From assembly GCA_009733745.1 (NCBI GenBank), contig WNWL01000004.1, forward strand, positions 560,001-624,000: a stretch of 64,000 nt of DNA. The letters run 5' to 3'. Source of the stretch: Oceanobacillus sp. HTM 045. GTDB lineage: Bacteria > Pseudomonadota > Alphaproteobacteria > Rhodobacterales > Rhodobacteraceae. Below, piece by piece: positions 25,897 to 33,689 of this stretch. Positions within the stretch are counted from its first letter, which is position 1; each line of letters opens with the position of its first letter. The position numbers were made by a program, and so were the translations under genes. The notes under the pieces were generated by a model. The model was not told the DNA's origin, did no database searches, and saw only the letters and a program-made list of their open reading frames with translations.

Positions 25897-27264
25897 ATGA
25901 ACGAACGTCCCGACATCCGCCCGGACGCCGCCCCCGCGGGCCAGATCGGCACCGTTCCGGGCTACATGCCCGGCTTCGGCAACGATTTCGAGACGGAATC
26001 CCTCCCCGGAGCCCTCCCGCAGGGAAGAAATTCGCCCCAGCGCGTGAATTACGGGCTTTATGCCGAGCAGCTGTCCGGCTCGCCCTTCACCGCGCCGCGC
26101 GGAAAGAACGAGCGTTCCTGGCTCTACCGCATCCGCCCGTCGGTCAAGCACACCTCCCGGTTCACCAAGATATCGGTGCCACACTGGAAGACGGCACCGC
26201 ATGTTGTGGATGACGTGATCTCGCTCGGTCAGTACCGCTGGGACCCGGTCCCCTTCCCCGCCGGGGAGGACCTGACCTTCGTCACCGGCATGAGGACCAT
26301 GACAACCGCCGGCGACGTGCACACCCAGGTCGGCATGGCGGCGCATGTCTACCTCGCCAACCGCGACATGGTGGACGACTATTTCTTCAGCGCAGACAGC
26401 GAGTTACTGGTCGTCCCGCAGCACGGGCGGCTCAGGATCCACACCGAGTTCGGCCTGATCGACCTCGAACCCCTCGAGATCGCCGTCCTCCCCCGAGGGA
26501 TGACCTATCGCGTAACCCTGCCAGACGGAGAGGCCCGCGGCTTCGTCTGCGAAAACTACGGCGCAGTGTTCACCCTCCCCGGCAGGGGGCCGATCGGGGC
26601 GAACTGCCTGGCCAACCCAAGGGATTTCAAGACTCCCGTCGCTGCGTGGGAAGACAAGGACGGCACGATCTGCCGCGTGACCGTAAAATGGTGCGGGCAG
26701 TTCCATCAGTGCCAGATAAACCACTCACCACTGGATGTAGTGGCGTGGCATGGCAACTATGCACCGTACAAGTATGATTTGCGGACGTATTCTCCAGTCG
26801 GCGCGATTTCTTTTGATCACCCGGATCCGTCGATCTTTACAGTGCTGACGGCCCCCTCCGGCGAGGAGGGTACGGCGAATATCGACTTCGTGATCTTCCC
26901 GCCGCGCTGGCTCCCGCAGGAGGACACGTTCCGCCCGCCCTGGTATCACCGCAACATCATGTCGGAGTTGATGGGCAACATCTATGGCCAGTACGACGCC
27001 AAGCCACAAGGTTTCGTGCCCGGCGGGATCTCGCTTCACAACTGCATGCTGCCCCACGGGCCGGACGTGAACGCCTTCGAGAAAGCCACGACCGAAAGCT
27101 GGGACCCGATCAAGCTCGACAACACCATGAGCTTCATGTTCGAGACCCGCTTCCCTCAGCAACTGACCGAGTTCGCCGCGAAGGTCGCGCCGCTGCAGGG
27201 CGACTACATCGACTGCTGGTCCGGCCTGGAGCGCAAATTCGACGGCACGCCGGGGCTCAAGTGA
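25897..27264 (+). CDS. hmgA: homogentisate 1,2-dioxygenase
   Basis: A 455-residue Fe(II) dioxygenase that opens homogentisate to maleylacetoacetate, the central ring cleavage of tyrosine and phenylalanine catabolism. [26 protein letters not shown] at the N-terminus, [31 protein letters not shown], and [24 protein letters not shown] followed by [10 protein letters not shown] (metal-site region) are diagnostic. TTGGGAGG precedes ATG 25897. The part from about 26690 to 26850 uses more A/T at third positions than the rest. It is the first of nine overlapping genes. Confidence 0.97.
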   Translation: MNERPDIRPDAAPAGQIGTVPGYMPGFGNDFETESLPGALPQGRNSPQRVNYGLYAEQLSGSPFTAPRGKNERSWLYRIRPSVKHTSRFTKISVPHWKTAPHVVDDVISLGQYRWDPVPFPAGEDLTFVTGMRTMTTAGDVHTQVGMAAHVYLANRDMVDDYFFSADSELLVVPQHGRLRIHTEFGLIDLEPLEIAVLPRGMTYRVTLPDGEARGFVCENYGAVFTLPGRGPIGANCLANPRDFKTPVAAWEDKDGTICRVTVKWCGQFHQCQINHSPLDVVAWHGNYAPYKYDLRTYSPVGAISFDHPDPSIFTVLTAPSGEEGTANIDFVIFPPRWLPQEDTFRPPWYHRNIMSELMGNIYGQYDAKPQGFVPGGISLHNCMLPHGPDVNAFEKATTESWDPIKLDNTMSFMFETRFPQQLTEFAAKVAPLQGDYIDCWSGLERKFDGTPGLK

Positions 27265-28115
27265 CTGACAGGATTGTCCTTTTGGGCACCAAGGGCGGCC
27301 CGGCGATCCGTCCAGGCGGCCCGAACCCGACCGCAACGCTGCTGGAGCTTGGCGGGCGCCCGGTGGTGGTGGATTGCGGGCTCGGCGTGTCGCGCGGGCT
27401 GGTCGAGGCGGGGGTGCCGCTCTCGTCGCTGGAGACGATCTTCATCACCCATCTCCATTCTGACCATGTGCTAGAACTCGGGCCGCTGCTCCACACCGCG
27501 TGGACGGTGGGGCTGAAGACGCCCGTCTCGGTCTACGGCCCTCCGGGAATTGCGGCGGTGTGGGACGGATTCTGTGCCTCGCTGGCCTACGATATCGGCC
27601 TGCGCATCGAGGATGAGGGCCGGCCCGACCTTCGCGGCCTCGTTACCGTTCGGGAGTACGGCGAGGGCGAGGTTGCGTCCGGCGTAGCCGCGCTCCGGGT
27701 GCATCATCCGCCGGTGACGGAGTGCTTCGCGCTCCGTTTCGAGCACGAGGGCTGGCGCGTAACCCTCTCGTCCGACACGGCTTTCTTCCCGCCGCTGATC
27801 GATTTCGCGCGGGGCTCCGACATCCTCGTCCACGAGGCGATGCTGATGGAAGGGGTGGACCGGCTGGTCGCCCGCGTCGGCAACGGCGCGCGGCTGCGCG
27901 AGCATCTCGTCGCAAGCCATTCCACCGCGCAGGAGGCCGGGCGGATCGCGCGGGAGGCGGGCGTTGGCCGGCTCGTCCTGAATCACCTGATCCCCGCCGA
28001 CGACCCGGAGTTCGGACCCGAGGACTTCGAGCGCGCCGCGCGGGAGGAATGGTCCGGCCCGCTCACCATCGGCTCCGATGGCCTTGAAATCCTGCGCGAA
28101 AAGGTGCCCGCATGA
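27261..28115 (+). CDS. MBL-fold metallohydrolase (RNase Z-like family)
   Basis: A 284-residue metallo-beta-lactamase-fold hydrolase with an intact dinuclear zinc motif THLHSDH at residues 63-69, VHHPPV and [10 protein letters not shown] further on, and NHLIPAD near the C-terminus. The pattern is that of RNase Z/arylsulfatase-like MBL enzymes, here probably acting on a small molecule in homogentisate breakdown or its clean-up. It starts with GTG overlapping the hmgA stop by 4 bp (GTGA), so it is translationally coupled. The exact substrate is unknown. Confidence 0.88.
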   Translation: MTDRIVLLGTKGGPAIRPGGPNPTATLLELGGRPVVVDCGLGVSRGLVEAGVPLSSLETIFITHLHSDHVLELGPLLHTAWTVGLKTPVSVYGPPGIAAVWDGFCASLAYDIGLRIEDEGRPDLRGLVTVREYGEGEVASGVAALRVHHPPVTECFALRFEHEGWRVTLSSDTAFFPPLIDFARGSDILVHEAMLMEGVDRLVARVGNGARLREHLVASHSTAQEAGRIAREAGVGRLVLNHLIPADDPEFGPEDFERAAREEWSGPLTIGSDGLEILREKVPA

Positions 28116-29104
28116 AGCTCGCAACCCTCCGTGACGGCACCCGCGACGGCCGCCTCGTGGTCGTCTCGCGTGACATCACCCGATGTTCGGACGTGCGCCA
28201 CATCGCGCCCACCCTCCAGCGCGCGCTCGACGACTGGGACCGGCTCGCGCCGCATCTCGAACTCGTCGCGCAGGGGGTCGAGACGGGCGGTCAGCCCGTC
28301 GACCGGTTCCACGAGCGGGACGCGCTCTCGCCGCTGCCGCGCGCCTACCAGTGGGCCGACGCCTCCGCCTACGTGAACCATGTCGAACTGGTGCGTAAGG
28401 CCCGAGGCGTCGAGATGCCGGAGACGTTCTGGACCGACCCGCTGATGTACCAGGGCGGCTCCGACGCCTTCCTCGCGCCGCGCGACCCGATCCGGGGCGC
28501 GGAGGAATGGGGTATCGACATGGAAGGCGAGGTCGCCGTCGTGGTCGGCGACGTGCCGATGGGCGTCGGCCCGGAAGATTGTGCCGCTTCGATCCGGCTG
28601 GTGATGATCGCGAACGATGTCTCGCTGAGGAACCTGATCCCGGGTGAACTCGCCAAGGGCTTCGGCTTCTTCCACGGCAAACCGCCGACCGCCTTCTCGC
28701 CCGTGGCAGTGACACCGGACGAGCTTGGCGCGGCTTGGGACGGCCGCAGGCTACACCTTCCGCTGCTGGTGGATCTTAACGGTGCGCATTTCGGCCGGGC
28801 GAACGCGGGCGTGGACATGGTGTTCGACTTCCCGACCCTGATCGCCCACGCCGCGAAGACGCGGCCGCTGTCTGCGGGTACCATCGTCGGGTCGGGCACG
28901 GTCTCGAACAAGGGCGCGACCCCGGTTGCCGCGGGGGGCGTCGGCTTCTCCTGCATCGCCGAGCTGCGCACCATCGAGACGATCGAGGCCGGCGCGCCAC
29001 AGACACCATATCTTGCGGACGGAGACACAGTTCGCATCGAGATGAAGGATGCCGAAGGCCACTCCATCTTCGGCGCCATCGAGCAGGTGGTGGAGGCGGT
29101 GTGA
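28112..29104 (+). CDS. fumarylacetoacetate hydrolase (short bacterial form)
   Basis: A 330-residue FAH-family enzyme that would cleave fumarylacetoacetate to fumarate and acetoacetate, the last step of the homogentisate route. DPLMYQGGSDAFLAPRDPI, GIDMEGEVAVVVGDVPMG (acidic metal ligands), IANDVSLRNLIPGELAKGFGFFHGKPPTAFSPVAV and GTIVGSGTVSNKG are family blocks. ATG 28112 overlaps the preceding stop by 4 bp. Acetoacetate from this step can be activated by the ScoAB pair at 8-9.4 kb. Confidence 0.92.
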   Translation: MKLATLRDGTRDGRLVVVSRDITRCSDVRHIAPTLQRALDDWDRLAPHLELVAQGVETGGQPVDRFHERDALSPLPRAYQWADASAYVNHVELVRKARGVEMPETFWTDPLMYQGGSDAFLAPRDPIRGAEEWGIDMEGEVAVVVGDVPMGVGPEDCAASIRLVMIANDVSLRNLIPGELAKGFGFFHGKPPTAFSPVAVTPDELGAAWDGRRLHLPLLVDLNGAHFGRANAGVDMVFDFPTLIAHAAKTRPLSAGTIVGSGTVSNKGATPVAAGGVGFSCIAELRTIETIEAGAPQTPYLADGDTVRIEMKDAEGHSIFGAIEQVVEAV

Positions 29105-29472
29105 CCCTGACCGCGCTCGACCATGTCCAGATCGCCGTCTCCGAGGGGAGCGAAGAGGCGTGCCGGTCGTTCTATCTCGGGCTCCTTGGACTTTCGGAGA
29201 TCGAGAAACCCGGAGGGCTGCGCGGAAGAGGCGGCTTCTGGACGCGCGGGCCCGGTTTCGAGTTGCATGTCGGGATCGACCCCGACTTCCACCCATCGAC
29301 CAAGGGCCACCCGGCCTTTCGCACGCGCGCGCTCGACGCGCTCTCAAACCGGCTCGCAAGCGCGGGTTACGCGGTGCGGCCCGACGGTGCCATCGAGGGC
29401 CGTCGGCGGTTCTTTACCGACGATCCGGCCGGGAACAGGATCGAGTTCATCGAGGAACGGGACGAGACATGA
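29101..29472 (+). CDS. VOC/glyoxalase-family protein
   Basis: A 123-residue vicinal-oxygen-chelate protein with the paired beta-alpha-beta-beta-beta modules: LDHVQIAVSEGSEEACRSFYLGLLGL, a central FELHVGIDPDFHP, and RRFFTDDPAGNRIEFIEE. Candidate metal ligands are H8, H56 and E118. It starts at GTG 29101 within the GTGA overlap with the FAH gene. Such proteins include dioxygenases, isomerases and glyoxalases; its position in the homogentisate operon makes an isomerase or accessory role possible, but the reaction is not evident. Confidence 0.85.
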   Translation: MTLTALDHVQIAVSEGSEEACRSFYLGLLGLSEIEKPGGLRGRGGFWTRGPGFELHVGIDPDFHPSTKGHPAFRTRALDALSNRLASAGYAVRPDGAIEGRRRFFTDDPAGNRIEFIEERDET

Positions 29473-30419
29473 CCAAAGCCTTCGCCTCCGCCGGCGACCT
29501 TGCCGAGAAGCGGATCAGCTTCACCGAGATCGGCCGCGACCTTTGGGCCTTCACGGCGGAGGGAGATCCGAATTCCGGTGTCATCATTGGCGATGACAGT
29601 GTCATGGTGATCGAGGCACAGGCGACGCCGCGGCTGGCGGAGAAGGTGATCGAGAAGGTCCGCTCGGTCACCGACAAGCCGATCACGCATCTCGTGCTCA
29701 CCCATTACCACGCCGTCCGCGTCCTCGGCGCGTCGGCCTTCGCGGCGCCGCAGGTGATCATGTCGGAGCCCGCCCGCGCGATGGTCGCGGAGCGCGGGCA
29801 GGAGGACTGGGACAGCGAGTTCGCCCGCTTCCCGCGCCTGTTCGAGGGGCACGAGTCGATCCCGGGCCTGACCTGGCCGACCACGACCTTCAAGGGCCGC
29901 ATGTCGGTCTATCTCGGCAAGCGGCGGGTGGACCTGATGCATCTTGGCCGGGCCCATACCGCGGGCGACATCGTCGCCTATGTGCCTGATTCCAACGTGA
30001 TGTTTACGGGTGACATCGTCGAGTACAAGTCCGCCTGCTACTGCGGCGACGGGCATTTCCACGACTGGCCCGGCACGCTGGAAGCGATCCGCCGCTGGGA
30101 CCTCGACGCGATCGCGCCGGGCCGCGGCGACGCGCTGGTGGGGAGCGAGATGGTCAACGCGGCGCTGGATTCCACGGCGGATTTCGTGACCTCGACCTAC
30201 AAGCCGGTGGCGCAGGTCGCGCTGCGGGGCGGATCGCTGAAGGAGGCGTGGGACGCCTGCCGGGCGGCCTGCGACCCGAAATTCTCCGATTACGCGATCT
30301 ACGAGCACTGCCTGCCGTTCAACGTCGCGCGGGCCTATGACGAGGCGCTGGACATCGACACGCCTCGGATCTGGACCGCGGCGCGTGACAAGGCGATGTG
30401 GGAGGCGCTGCAGGGATGA
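29469..30419 (+). CDS. MBL-fold protein with altered zinc motif
   Basis: A 316-residue metallo-beta-lactamase-fold protein. The usual HxHxDH motif reads H79-Y-H81-A-V-R84, so the Asp and His of the second zinc site are missing, while RAHTAGDIVAYVPDSNVMFTGDIVE (third and fourth ligand blocks) is kept. It probably binds one metal or none in the second site. The C-terminal extension KEAWDACRAACDPKFSDYAIYEHCLPFNVARAYDE is unlike simple hydrolases. It overlaps its neighbours by 4 bp on both sides (ATGA). It is likely a subfamily specific to homogentisate operons; the reaction is unknown. Confidence 0.85.
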   Translation: MTKAFASAGDLAEKRISFTEIGRDLWAFTAEGDPNSGVIIGDDSVMVIEAQATPRLAEKVIEKVRSVTDKPITHLVLTHYHAVRVLGASAFAAPQVIMSEPARAMVAERGQEDWDSEFARFPRLFEGHESIPGLTWPTTTFKGRMSVYLGKRRVDLMHLGRAHTAGDIVAYVPDSNVMFTGDIVEYKSACYCGDGHFHDWPGTLEAIRRWDLDAIAPGRGDALVGSEMVNAALDSTADFVTSTYKPVAQVALRGGSLKEAWDACRAACDPKFSDYAIYEHCLPFNVARAYDEALDIDTPRIWTAARDKAMWEALQG

Positions 30420-30940
30420 GCGGCGCGGCCATGCTCGCGACGATGGCCCGCAACAACGCCTGGGCAAACGCGCGGCTCCACGAGGCGGTGCGCGCGCTGC
30501 CGGAAGGCGGGTTCGATGCGCCGCGCGAGGGGTTCTTTCCCTCGCTCCGGGCAACGCTCAATCACATCCTGATGTGCGACCTCTACTACACTGATGCCGT
30601 TGAGGAAAACGGCCGCGGCGATGCCGCCTACCGCGACCCGGTGGACTACGCCGGCCCGGCCGAACTGGCCGCGGCGCAGGCCGCGCAGGACCGGCGGCTG
30701 ATTGCCTTCTGCGACGGACTGGAGGAGGCCGACCTCGCCCGCGAGGTGCCGACCGTCCGGGGCGCGGGGGTGGTTCCGGAGCGGATCGACGCGCTGTTGA
30801 TGCATCTCTTCCAGCACCAGGTTCACCACCGGGGGCAGGCGCATAACATGCTGAGCCAAGCGGGTGTCGCGCCGCCACAACTCGACGAGTTCCACCTCCG
30901 TTACGACCGCCATCCGTCCGCCGCCAGCTTCGACCGATGA
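30416..30940 (+). CDS. DinB-superfamily protein, candidate maleylacetoacetate isomerase
   Basis: A 174-residue four-helix-bundle protein of the DinB/YfiT superfamily. The metal triad is visible as H50 (LNHILMCDLYY), H134 and H138 (LFQHQVHHRGQAHNML). The superfamily includes the mycothiol-dependent maleylpyruvate isomerase. The homogentisate operon here has a ring-cleavage dioxygenase and a fumarylacetoacetase but no zeta-class GST isomerase, so this protein is a plausible cis-trans isomerase for maleylacetoacetate. That is inference from context. It overlaps the genes on both sides by 4 bp. Confidence 0.85.
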   Translation: MSGAAMLATMARNNAWANARLHEAVRALPEGGFDAPREGFFPSLRATLNHILMCDLYYTDAVEENGRGDAAYRDPVDYAGPAELAAAQAAQDRRLIAFCDGLEEADLAREVPTVRGAGVVPERIDALLMHLFQHQVHHRGQAHNMLSQAGVAPPQLDEFHLRYDRHPSAASFDR

Positions 30941-32520
30941 CCGCAATTTTTCAAACGATTCTATACGGTTACGAGCGTGTACCAGAGCAGGATCGGGAGG
31001 CGCATCACCCCGTCGTCGTCGTCGGGGCCGGGCCGGTGGGGCTGGCGCTGGCGATCGACCTCGCGCAGCGCGACGTGCCGGTGGTGGTGCTGGACGAGAA
31101 CGACAAGGTCAGCTTCGGCTCCCGTGCGATCTGCTTTTCCAAGCGCACGCTGGAGATTTGCGACCGGCTCGGGCTCGGGCACGCCTGCGTCGGGAAGGGC
31201 GTAACCTGGTGCAAGGGCAGGGTTTTCTTCGACGAGCGGGAGGTTTACGGCTTCGACCTGTTGCCGGAGGAAGGCCACCGCAGGCCGGCCTTCGTCAACC
31301 TCCAGCAATACTTTTTCGAGCAGTTCCTGGTCGAGCGCTTGCGGGAGCTTCAGGCCGGGGGAAAGCCGCTGGAGATCCGCGGGCGGAACAGGGTATCCGA
31401 GGTTTTTCAGGAGGATAGCAGCGCCCGGCTGTCGGTCGAGACGCCCGATGGTCCCTACAGCCTCACCGCGGACTGGGTGATCGCCTGCGACGGGGCCAAC
31501 TCGCCGGTGCGGGCGATGCTCGGGCTGGACTTTGTCGGGCGTGTCTTCGAGGACAATTTCCTCATCGCGGACGTGCGCATGGACGCCGATTTCCCGACCG
31601 AGCGGTGGTTCTGGTTCGACCCGCCGTTCAACCGCGGCCAGTCGGCGCTGCTGCACAAGCAGCCGGACGGGATCTGGCGGATCGACCTGCAACTCGGCTG
31701 GAACATCGACCGGGAGGCCGAGAAACAGCCGGAACGGGTGATCCCGCGGCTCAGGGCGATGCTCGGGCCCGACGTGGGGTTCGAGCTGGAATGGGTCTCG
31801 GTCTACACTTTCCAGTGCCGCCGGATGGAGCGGTTCCGGCATGGGCGCGTGCTGTTCGCCGGCGACAGCGCACACCAAGTCTCGCCCTTCGGGGCGCGCG
31901 GGGCCAATAGCGGGATACAGGACGCGGAGAACCTCGCCTGGAAGCTGGCGCTGGTACTCAACGGGAATTCTGAAGCGATTCTCGACACTTACGATGCGGA
32001 GCGGGTTGCGGCGGCGGACGAGAACATCCTTAACTCGACCCGCTCGACCGACTTCATCACGCCGAAATCGCCGGTCAGCCGGATGTTCCGGGACGCGGTT
32101 CTGGGGCTTTCGGAGCAAGCGCCGTTCGCGCGGCCGCTGGTGAATTCCGGGCGGCTCTCGGTGCCGTCGGTCTATGACGGATCGCCGCTGAACACGCAGG
32201 ATGCGCTGATTGGCGGACCGCCGCGGACGCGCCCCGGTGCGCCCTGCGTGGACGCGCCGGTGCGCGATGGCTGGCTGCTCGACAGGCTGGGCGGCGACTT
32301 CGTGCTGATGGGGATCGGCGCGGCGCTTCCGGATGATTTGGATGGCGTGCGGGTCGTCCGGCTGGAGCACGAGACGACGCTCGCGCGACGATATGTTGGG
32401 GGTGCGACTGCCGCGGTATACCTCATACGGCCCGACCAGCATGTCGCGGCGCGCTGGCCGAGCTATGAGGCCGAGGCTGTCGCAGAGGCCTTGGCGCGGG
32501 CGAGGGGGGAGCTATGCTGA
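30937..32520 (+). CDS. class A FAD-dependent aromatic monooxygenase
   Basis: A 527-residue flavoprotein monooxygenase. The dinucleotide motif VVVGAGPVGLALAIDLAQR is at about residues 26-45, the DG motif region VIACDGANSPVRAMLGL, and the second FAD motif LFAGDSAHQVSPFGARGANSGIQDAENLAWKLAL follow, then a thioredoxin-like C-terminal domain as in MhpA and phenol hydroxylases. In this operon it would suit ring hydroxylation that yields homogentisate, for example from 3-hydroxyphenylacetate, or a side substrate entering the route. ATG 30937 overlaps the DinB-like stop by 4 bp. Confidence 0.9.
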   Translation: MTAIFQTILYGYERVPEQDREAHHPVVVVGAGPVGLALAIDLAQRDVPVVVLDENDKVSFGSRAICFSKRTLEICDRLGLGHACVGKGVTWCKGRVFFDEREVYGFDLLPEEGHRRPAFVNLQQYFFEQFLVERLRELQAGGKPLEIRGRNRVSEVFQEDSSARLSVETPDGPYSLTADWVIACDGANSPVRAMLGLDFVGRVFEDNFLIADVRMDADFPTERWFWFDPPFNRGQSALLHKQPDGIWRIDLQLGWNIDREAEKQPERVIPRLRAMLGPDVGFELEWVSVYTFQCRRMERFRHGRVLFAGDSAHQVSPFGARGANSGIQDAENLAWKLALVLNGNSEAILDTYDAERVAAADENILNSTRSTDFITPKSPVSRMFRDAVLGLSEQAPFARPLVNSGRLSVPSVYDGSPLNTQDALIGGPPRTRPGAPCVDAPVRDGWLLDRLGGDFVLMGIGAALPDDLDGVRVVRLEHETTLARRYVGGATAAVYLIRPDQHVAARWPSYEAEAVAEALARARGELC

Positions 32521-32711
32521 CGACCGAACCGAACCTGCCGGACCCGGACGGGTTCTATGCGGAACTTCTGGCGCTGCACGAGGGGCGGGACGAGGCGGAG
32601 AGCCATGCGATCAATGCGCGGCTGGTGCTGATCCTCGCCAACCATATCGGCGACAGGAAGGTGCTGGCGCAGGCGATGGCGCTGGCGGCGAAGGTATCGG
32701 ACGATGGCTAA
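32514..32711 (+). CDS. DUF2783 small protein
   Basis: A 65-residue acidic protein (PNLPDPDGFYAELLALHEGRDEAESHAINARLVLILANHIGDRKVLAQAM) matching DUF2783, a short family usually encoded next to FAD-dependent aromatic monooxygenases, as it is here. It overlaps the monooxygenase gene by 7 bp and the cysteine hydrolase by 8 bp. It may be a small partner of the monooxygenase; no reaction is known. Confidence 0.85.
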   Translation: MLTTEPNLPDPDGFYAELLALHEGRDEAESHAINARLVLILANHIGDRKVLAQAMALAAKVSDDG

Positions 32712-33234
32712 GGCATTGGTAATCATAGACTATCAGGCCGGGGTGTCGGCGCTGGACGGGATCTGGCGCTGGCAGCCGGTGCTTGAGACGCTGGCGCGTG
32801 CGGCAGAGGCGGCGCGGGCGGCGGGGATGCCGGTCATCTACGTGCAGCACGACGGCGAGCGGGCGCCGTTCGTGCCGGAGACGCCGGGCTGGGAGTTCCC
32901 GGCGAAGATCGCTCCGCGGCCAGGGGAGGCGGTGGTCCGCAAACGCTCCTGCGACGGGTTCCGCGATACGCAACTCGTTGAAGAGCTTGAGAGATTCGGC
33001 GTGGACGAGATTGTCGTCGGCGGCTACGCGACCGACTTCTGCGTCGATACCACGGTGCGCAGGGCGGCGAGCATGGGGATCTCTACGACCGTGCTGGCGG
33101 ACGGCCACACGGCCCGGGAGCGGCCGCATGTGAGCGCGGCGCAGGTGGTGGACCACTTCAACTGGCTCTGGCCGGAGATCACCAATCCGGGCAATCCGAT
33201 CCGCGTGAGCCCGAGCGCGGACGTGTTTTCCTGA
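32704..33234 (+). CDS. isochorismatase-family cysteine hydrolase
   Basis: A 176-residue cysteine hydrolase with the catalytic triad visible as D9 (VIIDYQ), K80 (VVRKRSCDGF) and C113 (ATDFCVDTTVR). Typical substrates of this size class are isochorismate, nicotinamide, N-carbamoyl compounds or other amides. The position as the ninth gene of the homogentisate operon suggests hydrolysis of an amide or imine precursor, but substrate is not predictable. The gene overlaps DUF2783 by 8 bp. The plus-strand operon ends here; the next operon is convergent. Confidence 0.9.
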   Translation: MAKALVIIDYQAGVSALDGIWRWQPVLETLARAAEAARAAGMPVIYVQHDGERAPFVPETPGWEFPAKIAPRPGEAVVRKRSCDGFRDTQLVEELERFGVDEIVVGGYATDFCVDTTVRRAASMGISTTVLADGHTARERPHVSAAQVVDHFNWLWPEITNPGNPIRVSPSADVFS

Positions 33235-33397
33235 GTGCGGTCCGGCGCTGTTTCAGAGAGATTGTCACCTCGCCGGATCTTCCCCACCGGGCACGCAATT
33301 CACCGCGGCAGCAATGTCACGCCGCGGGTGACGGGCGGTGAAACGCATGATGTCGCCTGCTTCCCGAAAGGAGCCGCATGTCACCGCCAAGGGTGAA

Positions 33398-33417
33398 TGG
33401 GGTATCTGGATACCCCA
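33398..33417. other. inverted repeat in a convergent intergenic region
   Basis: TGGGGTATC-TG-GATACCCCA has perfect 9-bp arms and a 2-bp centre. It lies between the end of the homogentisate operon (33234, +) and the end of the molybdenum hydroxylase operon (33443, -). No T-run follows. It could be a bidirectional terminator stem or a protein site. The rest of 33235-33442 shows nothing else I can support. Confidence 0.4.
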
Positions 33418-33442
33418 CCGGCGGGGCGCAAGGGAACGGCGG

Positions 33443-33688
33443 TCAGCCGCCGGCGAGGCGGGGCAGGAGGACGACCTCCTTCGCGCCCTCGACCGGGGTC
33501 AGCCAGCTGTCGCGGTAGATCGCGCCGTCGACCGAGACGGAAACGCCGCGGTCGATCTGGGGGGCGAGGCCCGGATGGGCCTCGGCCAGTGCGTTCAGCA
33601 TGTCGCGGATGGTGCGGGCCTCGACCTCGACCTCCTCCGCGCCGCCGGTGGCGGTGCGGAGGGAGCCCCAGATCTTCACCCGGACCAA
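33443..33688 (-). CDS. MoaD/ThiS-family sulfur carrier-like protein
   Basis: An 81-residue beta-grasp protein (VRVKIWGSLRTATGGAEEVEVEARTIRDMLNALAEAHPGL) ending in Arg-Leu-Ala-Gly-Gly. The terminal Gly-Gly is what a sulfur carrier needs for thiocarboxylation. The start is TTG 33688, one base after the large-subunit stop, with GGAGG placed 6 nt upstream, inside the end of that gene. Being last in a molybdenum hydroxylase operon, it may supply sulfur to the molybdenum cofactor of that enzyme, or be a dedicated MoaD paralogue. Confidence 0.85.
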   Translation of the reverse strand: MVRVKIWGSLRTATGGAEEVEVEARTIRDMLNALAEAHPGLAPQIDRGVSVSVDGAIYRDSWLTPVEGAKEVVLLPRLAGG

Positions 33689-33689
33689 C

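Noticed and set aside
24183-25952. N-terminal extension of the enolase-family gene to 25952
   Set aside because: The extra 207 residues would cross the MarR gene and have shadow composition; a strong GAGGGAGGG site marks ATG 25331.
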